From Candidatus Thioglobus sp. (GTDB lineage Bacteria; Pseudomonadota; Gammaproteobacteria; PS1; Pseudothioglobaceae), in assembly GCA_028345955.1 (NCBI GenBank), contig JAOMEO010000004.1, positions 1-64,000 of the forward strand: a stretch of DNA of 64,000 bases, in the 5' to 3' direction. The notes under the pieces are model-generated. The model saw nothing but the letters and a program-made list of their open reading frames with translations. It did no database searches and was not told the origin of the DNA. How positions within the stretch are numbered: the first letter of the stretch is position 1; every line of letters starts with the position of its first letter. Shown here piece after piece: positions 1-8,903 of the stretch. The position numbers were made by a program, and so were the translations under genes.

Positions 1-627
1 AATACTCACATTGAAGACATTCTAGTTGAAAAAGAAAGAATCTCTTCAATAAAGACAAATCGAGGTGAATTTGATTCTGATAGTTATGTAGTAGCTTTAG
101 GAAGCTACTCATCAAAAATCCTCTCAAAAGTAGGTATTAATATTCCTGTATACCCAGTTAAAGGCTATTCAATTACATTACCAGTTTTGAATAATGAAGA
201 TGCGCCACAATCAACAATTATTGATGACACTTTCAAAATTGGCATTACCAGACTAGGTAACAACATTAGAGTTGCTGGTACAGCCCATTTAACGGGCTAT
301 AACTTAGAGTTAAGAGAAAAATCACTATCTTTATTGAAATATGGTTTAAACAGGCTTTTTCCATATGCAACCGAAGAAAGTGATGACATGAAGTTTTGGG
401 CAGGACTACGCCCAAATACTCCAGATGGCCCTCCTATTATTGGGTCAACGCCCTACTCAAATTTATATCTGAATACAGGACATGGCACTTTAGGATGGAC
501 AATGTCTCTCGGCTCTGGCAAACTGTTGGCAGATATCATTTCAGGCATTGAGCCTGAAATCTCTTCGGTGGGTATAGATATGAGTCGCTTTAATTATGCT
601 AATAAAACTCTCTTAAATTATGGCTAG
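1..627 (+). CDS. dadA: D-amino acid dehydrogenase (DadA-like FAD oxidoreductase), C-terminal part, truncated by window start
   Basis: Frame +1 is open from base 1 (NTHIEDILVEKERISS...) into the listed ORF; C-terminal 'FWAGLRPNTPDGPPIIGSTPYSNLYLNTGHGTLGWTMSLGSGKLLADI' is typical of DadA. Confidence 0.88.
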   Translation, partial: NTHIEDILVEKERISSIKTNRGEFDSDSYVVALGSYSSKILSKVGINIPVYPVKGYSITLPVLNNEDAPQSTIIDDTFKIGITRLGNNIRVAGTAHLTGYNLELREKSLSLLKYGLNRLFPYATEESDDMKFWAGLRPNTPDGPPIIGSTPYSNLYLNTGHGTLGWTMSLGSGKLLADIISGIEPEISSVGIDMSRFNYANKTLLNYG

Positions 628-1696
628 AAAGTGTACCGCTTCTATTAATCTTAGCGCAATTAAGGAAAACTATTTATACGCAAAATCTTTAGCACCGAAC
701 TCAAAAGCCATTGCTATTATTAAAGCTGATGCCTATGGTCATGGTGCCATTGAAGTAGCCAATGAATTAAACGAAGTAGCTGATGCTTATGGCGTAGCTT
801 GCATCGAAGAGGCTATTGAATTAATAAACTCTGGAATAGATAACACCCCAATACTATTATTGGAAGGAGTTTTTGAAAAATCTGAACTCATTCTTGCTGA
901 AAAATATAGTCTAATTGTTACAGTATGTAATTTAATACAACTTCAATGGCTTCTAGATGCTAATCTAAATGAACCTTTTGACGTATTTGTTAAATATGAT
1001 TCTGGCATGGGACGCTTGGGCTTTCAAGACGATTCATTTATCCAAGCAATAAATTTTCTTGAAAAAAGCAACAATATTGGTGAAATAACTCTAATGACGC
1101 ATTTTTCAAGTGCCGATGACTTAGGCAGTACTCTAACTACCAAACAAATCAGCAACTTTGATAACACCCTAAACACAGAAAAATACCCTTGCTCACTTGC
1201 AAATTCAGCTGCAATTTTGAAGTGGAGTGAATCTCATAGAGAATATATTCGTCCAGGTATCATGCTTTATGGTTCTTCTCCATTTTTAGATAAAATCCCT
1301 CCAAATAAACTAACACCAGTCATGACACTGTCCTCAATCCTAATATCAATTAAAAGCTTTAAAGCAGGACAATCGATTGGCTATGGTAGTCGCTATACCT
1401 GTAAACAAGATATGCAAATTGGCGTTGTGGCCATTGGTTATGCTGATGGCTATCCACGAAGTGCAGAAGATGGTACGCCTGTTTTTATCAATGGTGTTAA
1501 AAGTAAAATTTCTGGAAGAGTTTCAATGGACATGATAACGATAGATTTAACTGGTGTCCCGAATCCACAAATAGGCGATCGCGTTGAGCTTTTTGGTGAA
1601 AACGTGTCTGTGGATGAAGTTGCTAAATATTGCAACACAATTTCTTATGAAATCTTTACTAAAATCACAAAAAGAGTTTACAAATCCTACGTCTAA
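620..1696 (+). CDS. alr: Alanine racemase (PLP-dependent)
   Basis: 'AIIKADAYGHG' PLP-lysine motif, 'RPGIMLYGSSP', 'GYADGYPR'; 8-bp overlap with dadA. Confidence 0.93.
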   Translation: MARKCTASINLSAIKENYLYAKSLAPNSKAIAIIKADAYGHGAIEVANELNEVADAYGVACIEEAIELINSGIDNTPILLLEGVFEKSELILAEKYSLIVTVCNLIQLQWLLDANLNEPFDVFVKYDSGMGRLGFQDDSFIQAINFLEKSNNIGEITLMTHFSSADDLGSTLTTKQISNFDNTLNTEKYPCSLANSAAILKWSESHREYIRPGIMLYGSSPFLDKIPPNKLTPVMTLSSILISIKSFKAGQSIGYGSRYTCKQDMQIGVVAIGYADGYPRSAEDGTPVFINGVKSKISGRVSMDMITIDLTGVPNPQIGDRVELFGENVSVDEVAKYCNTISYEIFTKITKRVYKSYV

Positions 1697-1756
1697 TTAT
1701 TAGTAATGTTAATATAATATATTCAATTAATCCTTGATTTATTTTTCTCTAAACTC

Positions 1757-2572
1757 ATGCTTACATCAATTCAAATAGAAACCTTTGAAAAAAATGGCTA
1801 TTTAGTTATAGAAGATTTTATTGATCAAAGACAAAGAAATCTTTTAATGCAGCGAGCAGAAGAATTAATAGATGAATTTCAACCACCTTCAAAACATTCA
1901 GTGTTTTCTACCGATGAACAAGAAAGAACTAGTGACGATTATTTCTTGAACTCAGGCGATAAAATAAGATTTTTCTTTGAAGAAAAAGCTATTGATAAAA
2001 ATGGTAGCTTCACTGTCCCTAAACAAAAATCTATTAATAAAATAGGTCATGCTCAGCACATTCTTGACCCCGTATACAAAGAGGTGATTAATGAGTTAAA
2101 CTTTCCAAAATTAGGTAAGCAATTGGGTATCAAAACACCAAGGGCTTTGCAGTCAATGCATATCTTTAAACAACCTAGCATTGGAGGCGAAGTAGGTCTG
2201 CATCAAGACTCCTGTTTTTTGTATACGAAACCGATGAGTTGTATTGGTTTTTGGTTTGCACTAGAGGACGCTAACGAAGAAAATGGTTGTCTACAAGCTA
2301 TGACTGGTGGACACAAAATTCCACTCAAAAAACGATTTCATTTGTCAGAAAACGGAGGCACGGAGTTTGACCTTTTAGATGACAGTCCATGGCCTGAAAA
2401 ACCTCTTGATATGTTAGAAGTTAAGGCGGGTACTTTAATTATATTGCACGGCCAATTACCTCACTATAGCGCCGCCAATAAATCAACCAAATCTAGACAA
2501 GCTTTTAGTCTACATTTGGTGGACCAGGAGTGCCATTATGCTGAAGACAACTGGCTTCAGTCAGACCTTTAA
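1757..2572 (+). CDS. Phytanoyl-CoA dioxygenase (PhyH) family Fe(II)/2OG oxygenase
   Basis: 'LHQDSCFLYTKPMSCIGFWFALEDANEENGCLQAMTGGHK' HxD motif and PhyH-like core. Confidence 0.8.
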   Translation: MLTSIQIETFEKNGYLVIEDFIDQRQRNLLMQRAEELIDEFQPPSKHSVFSTDEQERTSDDYFLNSGDKIRFFFEEKAIDKNGSFTVPKQKSINKIGHAQHILDPVYKEVINELNFPKLGKQLGIKTPRALQSMHIFKQPSIGGEVGLHQDSCFLYTKPMSCIGFWFALEDANEENGCLQAMTGGHKIPLKKRFHLSENGGTEFDLLDDSPWPEKPLDMLEVKAGTLIILHGQLPHYSAANKSTKSRQAFSLHLVDQECHYAEDNWLQSDL

Positions 2573-2588
2573 AAAAATCTCATACATT

Positions 2589-2936
2589 ATGAAAAAAAGA
2601 AAAATAACTGATATTCATGGGGTAGATTTTTTACCTTTTGACCGATATGGTCCAGTCGTGCCAAAGATGAGTTGGCACAAGATTAGCTTTGATGAAAAAA
2701 TTAATTTTGGTAGCTTTATACTAAAGATGGATCCCGGTGCAAGAAGTACTCCACACACTCATATTGGTTTTGAAGAGTTTTTAGTAATAGAGGGCGAACT
2801 GATTGATGCAGATAATACGGTCTTTAAAAAAGGCGACTTTGTTACCTTTGAGCCTGGCAGCAAACATTCTTCCTATACAGAAAAAGGCGCTCTATTAATT
2901 GTTTTCCAAAGAGGTATAAATAAACCAATCAAGTAG
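2589..2936 (+). CDS. Cupin-domain protein (ChrR-like/anti-sigma cupin-like)
   Basis: 'HTHIGFEEFLVIEGELIDADNTVFKKGDFVTFEPGSKHSSYTEKGALLIVF' cupin motifs; ATG at 2589 preferred over 2538. Confidence 0.75.
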   Translation: MKKRKITDIHGVDFLPFDRYGPVVPKMSWHKISFDEKINFGSFILKMDPGARSTPHTHIGFEEFLVIEGELIDADNTVFKKGDFVTFEPGSKHSSYTEKGALLIVFQRGINKPIK

Positions 2937-4185
2937 CACTTTGTTCAGATTGAGATTCCAATGCCTCTTCTGCAATAACTTCCATAGCAACGACACTTGG
3001 TCTCTGTCCCATGATCTGAAAGTCTGTTTGTTCAGACTCGTCAACGTTGTCGGTAATCATCATCATCATTATCACTGTAACAGCAATAACCAAATGAACG
3101 ATGCCCATATAGAGCATAAACCCAAACATTTCAAAGAGTTCAAGAAAATAACTCATGGTAAGTGGACCTAATGCTGCAAAAACACTAAACACAAGAACGA
3201 TAGTTCCGCTCGCACTGATCATTTGTTTTGGTTCCAGACGATCATTGGCTTGTGCCACACCAAGTGAATATAGCGGTAAAGTAAAAGCACCTACTAGAGC
3301 ACTTAATATTAGAAGAATTGTGCTTCTAAATTCGAATGATGACAAAGTAATACAAATGCTGATAACACTGGCACAACACAACAAAATGACTTTTCTTCGA
3401 TCAATCTTGTCTGACAACCAGCCCAGAGGCAATTGAGAAGCAGCTCCAAAACCGATAAAAAGTGTCATAAAAAGTGCCGTTTCAGACACTGAAAAGCCTG
3501 CCTTGATGGCATAGATCGTTCCAACCCCAAAAAAACCGGCAGAGGCAAGTCCAGATAAACCAATCGTTACCACACCTGATGGTGAGCCTTCCCACAAAGC
3601 TTTCAGGCCTAGTGACTCTTGAGAATCCAATTCTGGTGCTTTAATTTCTGTCAGGAGGATCGGTATTAATGAAATCGACAGCAAAATAGAGGCCAACAAG
3701 AAAAGGCTTACGCCTGCAGGGTCATCGACGGCAAATAAGCCTTGACCAAGTGCCAAACCTGCCCAAACAACAACCATGTGAATTGAAAAAATTTGTCCTC
3801 GATTTTCATTTGAAGAAATCGAATTTAACCATCCTTCAACTATAATCATAATGCCCGCAATACAAAAGCCAGACAAGAATCGAGCTACAAACCATACTGG
3901 AGGCTCAATAAACAAAATTTGAATCAAAATTGCTGTGGAAGCTATAGACGCATATGCAGCATATGTTCGAATTTGACCCGTCTTTTCAATTTGTTTAGGT
4001 GAAAAAATAGAACTGGCTAATTGACCGATAAAATACCCTGACATTACCAGACCTGTGGTCAAAACCGAGAAACCCTCAAAGTCAGCACGCCAGCTACTTA
4101 GAGTTCCTTGGAGACCGTTTCCTAATCCTATAAAAAGTATTCCTAGAAATAGTGGCCAAGTTGTACGAATAACATTACTTAACAT
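2929..4185 (-). CDS. MFS transporter (YcaD/YfkF-like)
   Basis: 12-TM hydrophobic pattern, 'GWLSDKIDRRKV' MFS loop motif. Confidence 0.8.
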   Translation of the reverse strand: MLSNVIRTTWPLFLGILFIGLGNGLQGTLSSWRADFEGFSVLTTGLVMSGYFIGQLASSIFSPKQIEKTGQIRTYAAYASIASTAILIQILFIEPPVWFVARFLSGFCIAGIMIIVEGWLNSISSNENRGQIFSIHMVVVWAGLALGQGLFAVDDPAGVSLFLLASILLSISLIPILLTEIKAPELDSQESLGLKALWEGSPSGVVTIGLSGLASAGFFGVGTIYAIKAGFSVSETALFMTLFIGFGAASQLPLGWLSDKIDRRKVILLCCASVISICITLSSFEFRSTILLILSALVGAFTLPLYSLGVAQANDRLEPKQMISASGTIVLVFSVFAALGPLTMSYFLELFEMFGFMLYMGIVHLVIAVTVIMMMMITDNVDESEQTDFQIMGQRPSVVAMEVIAEEALESQSEQSAT

Positions 4186-4319
4186 ATCAATTTATTGAGT
4201 TAACTGAAGATAAAAATCATAAAAAACTAGATTAGTTTATTACGACATATTTTTTTTAAAAACGCGCATTTTAATATATTTCTTAACCAAAATAAATAAA
4301 CATGGTAAAAAGTTTTTTT

Positions 4320-4604
4320 ATGGGTACAACAACCCAACATAATTGGCTGATTTATATACTTGAGTGTAGAGATGGTAGCCTCTATTGTGGTATCACAAAT
4401 AACTTAGAAAAACGTCTCAAACAACACACAGGGGAAATCAAAGGTGGCGCTAAATATACTCGCTCACATTGGCCCTGCAAATTAGTTTATAAAGAAAAAT
4501 CAGTAAGTCGAAGTGAAGCTTCGCAAAGAGAGTCAGTTATAAAAAAAATGTCAAGAGATGAAAAACAGGTTCTTATTAATTTAGCAAGTGAAAATATTAG
4601 TTAG
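4320..4604 (+). CDS. GIY-YIG nuclease superfamily protein (YhbQ-like)
   Basis: 'WLIYILECRDGSLYCGITNNLEKRLKQHTGEIKGGAKYTRSHWP' GIY-YIG signature. Confidence 0.9.
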   Translation: MGTTTQHNWLIYILECRDGSLYCGITNNLEKRLKQHTGEIKGGAKYTRSHWPCKLVYKEKSVSRSEASQRESVIKKMSRDEKQVLINLASENIS

Positions 4605-5142
4605 ACCCTGCCTTTTCACTTTCTTTTTGAAGGCTATTAAGGTCATTCAAGACCATCTCCGAGTGAGTTTTGGGATTAACAGATAGATATATTTTGGAAA
4701 TGTTACCTTCAGGGTCAATGATAAAGGTATTTCTGTTTGCCACCTTAAAAAAACTGCTTAATGAATCATATAGCTCGGACACTTCTCTTGTTTCATCTGC
4801 AAGTAATGAGAACGGTAAATTGTACTTTTCAGCAAAAAGTTTGTGTGATCTAACACTATCAACACTCAGTCCAAAAACCACAGCTTTACTTGAAATGATT
4901 CGTTTCACGGCATCTCTAAAATCACAAGCTTGGGTTGTACAGCCAGGGGTATCGTCTTTGGGATAAAAGTACAACACAACCCATTGACCTTCATAATTGC
5001 TTAAAGTATGAGTTATGTTATTCTGATCTTGCAAAGCAAAGTTTGGCGCCTTGTCACCAACCTTAAGTCCAGCAATTGAAGATGAAGAGAGAGTCAGAAG
5101 AAATGCTATTACTGACGCTGTTATGATTGATTTGAGTTGCAT
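4597..5142 (-). CDS. Peroxiredoxin (Bcp/PrxQ type) with predicted signal peptide
   Basis: 'FYPKDDTPGCTTQACDFRD' active site; hydrophobic N-terminal leader 'MQLKSIITASVIAFLLTLSSSSIAG'. Confidence 0.88.
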   Translation of the reverse strand: MQLKSIITASVIAFLLTLSSSSIAGLKVGDKAPNFALQDQNNITHTLSNYEGQWVVLYFYPKDDTPGCTTQACDFRDAVKRIISSKAVVFGLSVDSVRSHKLFAEKYNLPFSLLADETREVSELYDSLSSFFKVANRNTFIIDPEGNISKIYLSVNPKTHSEMVLNDLNSLQKESEKAGSN

Positions 5143-5221
5143 GATTTCGATAATATCATACCTAATCGAAAATCTACATTAATTAAGAAACAAGTTGATG
5201 GCTATAAGACTTGAAGAACCT

Positions 5222-5383
5222 TTAGTGCTTACTTTTCTCTTTTTTGGAACTTTGTATAGCGCTGTGATACCAAGCTAAAGCCTTTTTAAATTGATATTCA
5301 TTAATGTTATTCCTTTTGCAATAGGCATTAGTTCTAATATCGCTTAGATCCTTGGAAATTGATTGATTCTTTATTTGATTCAT
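5222..5383 (-). CDS. Short uncharacterised ORF (53 aa) not in the supplied track
   Basis: Hand translation MNQIKNQSISKDLSDIRTNAYCKRNNINEYQFKKALAWYHSAIQSSKKEKSKH*; intact ATG and TAA, no homology assigned. Confidence 0.3.
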   Translation of the reverse strand: MNQIKNQSISKDLSDIRTNAYCKRNNINEYQFKKALAWYHSAIQSSKKEKSKH

Positions 5384-5395
5384 TTATTATTCCAG

Positions 5396-5437
5396 TAAAA
5401 AAGCTTTAGCTGGAGGGTAGGAGCAACCCACCAGCTA
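5396..5437 (-). terminator. Stem-loop followed by a T-rich run on the minus strand (candidate intrinsic terminator of an unannotated transcript)
   Basis: Minus strand reads TAGCTGG-T-GGGT-TGCTCCT-ACCC-T-CCAGCTA then AAGCTTTTTTAC. Confidence 0.4.
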
Positions 5438-5837
5438 TAAGCCGCTACCTCATTTACCAAACGGAGAGTGAATGGCAAGGGTATCGAGGTTCTTAATAAA
5501 AGCAAAATCATGTTCTCAATTTAATCATTAATGTCTAAATACTTAGCTTCAATAGTATTGTTTTTAGTCATTAGAGAATTTTTCGGCACACATGTTTGTT
5601 GATATCATCACTCGTAACGTTCTTGAGCTTTGCTATCTAAGCACTGGCATTTGCAACTTTAAGTGGTTTACGTCGCATTTTTTCTCTAATTAACTAAAAA
5701 CAATGACCTAATAATAGGTGATGTAAATAGATGGCAAATGTTTTATAAGTGAAGTTTTGGTGAAGATTGTGTGAAGATTGTTTTTTTTATTGAATTTTGA
5801 ACTACAATAATATCTTTTCTTATAGGGGTTTATCTGC

Positions 5838-6515
5838 ATGCAACATATTCTAATAGTTGAAGATGATAGAACGATTGCTGAAAGTATAGCTTTCATCCTT
5901 GAACAGGACTCTTTCAGCTGCCAGTGGTTCGATAACGGTACTGATGCCCTTGACTACATAGAAAGCAATGCAGTAGACCTTATGCTTCTTGATGTAGGCT
6001 TACCCGACATGAGCGGCTTTGATGTACTGCGAAAAGTTCGCACTAATTCAGACCTGCCTGTTGTCATTATTACTGCCAGAGATGATGAGTCTGACCAAGT
6101 TCTTGGTTTAGAGGGGCTAGGTGCCAATGGATATATAACCAAACCCTTTAGTCCCAGATTAGTTGTTGCTCATGTGCGCTCACAACTAAGACGTGATCGT
6201 ACGGATACAAATCCTGAATCAAAATTCAGCATTAATCAAGACATGCAACAAATATTGTTTCATAACCAAGAGCTGACCTTAACTCAGACTGAATTTAAAA
6301 TTCTGTCTCACCTCATACAACACCCTAATCGAGTCCATACAAGGGAATATTTGATGAAAAATATATGGGGGGATAAACCACACGGCTCAGATAAAAAAAC
6401 AATCAATACACACATCAAGTCTATCCGTAAACGTTTAAAAGAAATTGATGAATCGTGCGACCCCCAGAAATTAATATTAACCAACAGAGGTATCGGCTAC
6501 AGTCTTATTGAATGA
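5838..6515 (+). CDS. OmpR-family response regulator (CreB-like)
   Basis: Receiver 'ILIVEDDRTIAESI...LMLLDVGLPDMSGFDVL' plus C-terminal winged helix 'RVHTREYLMKNIWG'. Confidence 0.88.
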   Translation: MQHILIVEDDRTIAESIAFILEQDSFSCQWFDNGTDALDYIESNAVDLMLLDVGLPDMSGFDVLRKVRTNSDLPVVIITARDDESDQVLGLEGLGANGYITKPFSPRLVVAHVRSQLRRDRTDTNPESKFSINQDMQQILFHNQELTLTQTEFKILSHLIQHPNRVHTREYLMKNIWGDKPHGSDKKTINTHIKSIRKRLKEIDESCDPQKLILTNRGIGYSLIE

Positions 6516-8014
6516 AATACTTCAAATTAAATATAGGCACCAAACTGTTTATTCTTTACTTTTTAGCCAGTAGCACCTTGGTCTGGGCTTTTGCCCATCG
6601 CACAAGTATAGAGTCTGCAAAAGAGGTTATGGTCGAGGTAGCAACCATGTTTAGCAAAATTGCCTCCCAAAATATCATAGACGGTGAAATTAATCTCAAT
6701 ACTTTTGGAGGTATTATTTTTGACTACTTCCAATCACCGCATGGTGATGCGAGATTACAGAATCTGGCGATTTACATTACTGATATGGATGGCATTCTTG
6801 TCTTGGACTCTCGTGGTTTAAACCTAGGAACAGACATGAAATCTCATTCAGTGGTTGGTTCGGCATTGGCAGGGAAGCAAGGAATAAGTAGAATTTCTAA
6901 CGAACCTGTTCGCGGCCCTTGGAAGGCAAGAGGGGTAAACATAGAATATTTTTTTAAACCTGAATTCTTACATGTCTCAAGCACTATTTACGACAACAGG
7001 CAAGAAGTTCAAGGGGCTCTTGTCCTTGTAGCTCCGATGCTAGACCTCATGGATAGAACCCGTTTATGGAGGTTCATCTTCTATATATTTCTCCTCGCTT
7101 TGTTTTTTGGTGCCTTAGGTAGCTACAGAATTTCAAGAAACATTCGTCGTGTTGAGAAATATACTAGAGAGCTTTTCAAGGGTGAAGATATATCGATCCC
7201 TAATGTAAACGTTCAGTTTAATAAACTTGCTGTGGCTATAGAGCAAGCTCGAAGCGAAGTAGAACTTAAGGATGATGTTGAAGAATACATTGATACTCTT
7301 GCTCATGAATTAAGAACTCCTATTACTGGGATTCGGCTAACTGCAGAAAATCTGTTAACACCGATGGGCATTGAGAGTTATCTTCTAGAAGAGAAAGATG
7401 ATAAAAAAAATAAAATTCTAACTAAAGAAATCAAGAAGAGACGAGAATTTATTCGAAGCATTCTTGATTCAAACAATCAAATGGATGCGCTTGTATCACG
7501 GTTACTGGCTCTCTCAAGAATTGAAAGACGTGACAAACTAACCAATACAGAAAAACTCAAAATCTTGCCCATAATACAAAATGTCTTAAAAGTGCATGGC
7601 ACCCATAATCGTTTAATTGTCAGTAAAAATATCACTATAAATCTTGACGATATAGATAAAAAAAACACAGTTTTTGCTGAAAAAATACTCTTGGAACAAG
7701 CTTTAGGAAATATCTTAAAGAATGCACTAGACTTTAGTCCCAAAGGTGGTACGATTACAATAAAAGTCTCAGAATCTAATACGGCTCTTACAATTGTCGT
7801 GCTCGATGAAGGACCAGGCATACCACCTCACGTTTCAAGTAAACTGTTTACTCGCTTCTTCTCAGTTGCAAGGCCGGATACAGGTAGACGAGGTACTGGC
7901 CTAGGTCTAAGATTTGTGAGAAAGATTATGCAACTGCATGGAGGAGAGATAACTATAAAAAACCGATTATTACAGGTGGGAACTGAAGCGAAATTAAGAT
8001 TTCCATTGAGTTGA
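6512..8014 (+). CDS. Sensor histidine kinase (CreC-like)
   Basis: H-box 'DTLAHELRTPITGIR', N/G boxes 'ALGNILKNALDFSP', 'DEGPGIP', 'GTGLGLRFVRKIMQLHGG'; 4-bp overlap with the regulator. Confidence 0.9.
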   Translation: MKYFKLNIGTKLFILYFLASSTLVWAFAHRTSIESAKEVMVEVATMFSKIASQNIIDGEINLNTFGGIIFDYFQSPHGDARLQNLAIYITDMDGILVLDSRGLNLGTDMKSHSVVGSALAGKQGISRISNEPVRGPWKARGVNIEYFFKPEFLHVSSTIYDNRQEVQGALVLVAPMLDLMDRTRLWRFIFYIFLLALFFGALGSYRISRNIRRVEKYTRELFKGEDISIPNVNVQFNKLAVAIEQARSEVELKDDVEEYIDTLAHELRTPITGIRLTAENLLTPMGIESYLLEEKDDKKNKILTKEIKKRREFIRSILDSNNQMDALVSRLLALSRIERRDKLTNTEKLKILPIIQNVLKVHGTHNRLIVSKNITINLDDIDKKNTVFAEKILLEQALGNILKNALDFSPKGGTITIKVSESNTALTIVVLDEGPGIPPHVSSKLFTRFFSVARPDTGRRGTGLGLRFVRKIMQLHGGEITIKNRLLQVGTEAKLRFPLS

Positions 8015-8141
8015 TATTAAAAATTTTCAGAAAAACAAAATCAATCAAAATATGGTATTCTAATTTTGTCTTTTCTATGTCTAGACAAAAATAATATATA
8101 TGGTATTATCGCGACATTTTTAACGATAAACTTTATCGGGT

Positions 8142-8903
8142 ATGAAAATAATTATCCCAATTAAACGTGTACTTGACCCCTACACTCAGGCACGAGTTAA
8201 CAAACAAACCCAGTTAGTTGATTTGACTAATGCAAAAATGGCAATGAACCCTTTTTGCGAAATTGCTGTTGAAGAAGCTTTAAAGATTAAAGAGAGCGGT
8301 GCTGCTAGCGAAACCATAGCTGTCAGTATTGGCACCGAAAAAACAATAGATACCCTGAGGACTGCTTTAGCAATGGGTGTAGATCGAGCTATTTTTGTCA
8401 ATACAGAGTCAGACCTTGACCTACAACCCCTTCATCTTGGTAAGATTTTGGCAAATATTGTTAAACGCGAAGATGCTCAACTTATTATTATGGGCAAACA
8501 AGCTGTTGATAATGATAACAACCAAACTGGTCAAATTCTCTCTGGCCTTTTGGATTATTCTCTGGGAACTTTTATCTCTAAATTTCAACTAAGTGATGAC
8601 GGAAAAAGCGCAGAAGTATGTCGAGAAATTGACTCGGGAATTGAAACTAGACAGCTAAATTTGCCAGCTATTGTTACTGTTGATTTGAGGCTTAATGAAC
8701 CAAGATACGCCTCTTTGCCTAATATAATGAAAGCTAGATCAAAACCTTTAGAAACGATTGAAATATCAAGCCTTGGCATCGATATTAGCCCTAGAGTCAA
8801 AGTTATCAGTGTTGAAGAGTCTGGAACGAAGGATAGAGCATCAAAACAAGTCCAATCAGCTGAAGAGTTATTTTCCGAACTAAACCAGTTAGGGGTCCTC
8901 TAA
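8142..8903 (+). CDS. etfB: Electron transfer flavoprotein beta subunit
   Basis: 'MKIIIPIKRVLDPYTQARVN', 'LIIMGKQAVDNDNNQTGQILSGLL', 'LPAIVTVDLRLNEPRYASLPNIMKARSKPLE'. Confidence 0.95.
   Translation: MKIIIPIKRVLDPYTQARVNKQTQLVDLTNAKMAMNPFCEIAVEEALKIKESGAASETIAVSIGTEKTIDTLRTALAMGVDRAIFVNTESDLDLQPLHLGKILANIVKREDAQLIIMGKQAVDNDNNQTGQILSGLLDYSLGTFISKFQLSDDGKSAEVCREIDSGIETRQLNLPAIVTVDLRLNEPRYASLPNIMKARSKPLETIEISSLGIDISPRVKVISVEESGTKDRASKQVQSAEELFSELNQLGVL

Noticed and set aside
2941-3436. Plus-strand ORFs (one His-rich, 'HHHHYHC') opposite the MFS gene
   Set aside because: Antisense to a well-supported transporter; the His run is the antisense of Met/Ile codons in a TM helix.
5708-5896. 62-aa minus-strand ORF upstream of the response regulator
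   Set aside because: Overlaps the regulator start and has no recognisable family; the regulator on the plus strand is clear.
7477-7821. 114-aa antisense ORF within the histidine kinase
   Set aside because: Shadow ORF opposite conserved HisKA/HATPase coding.
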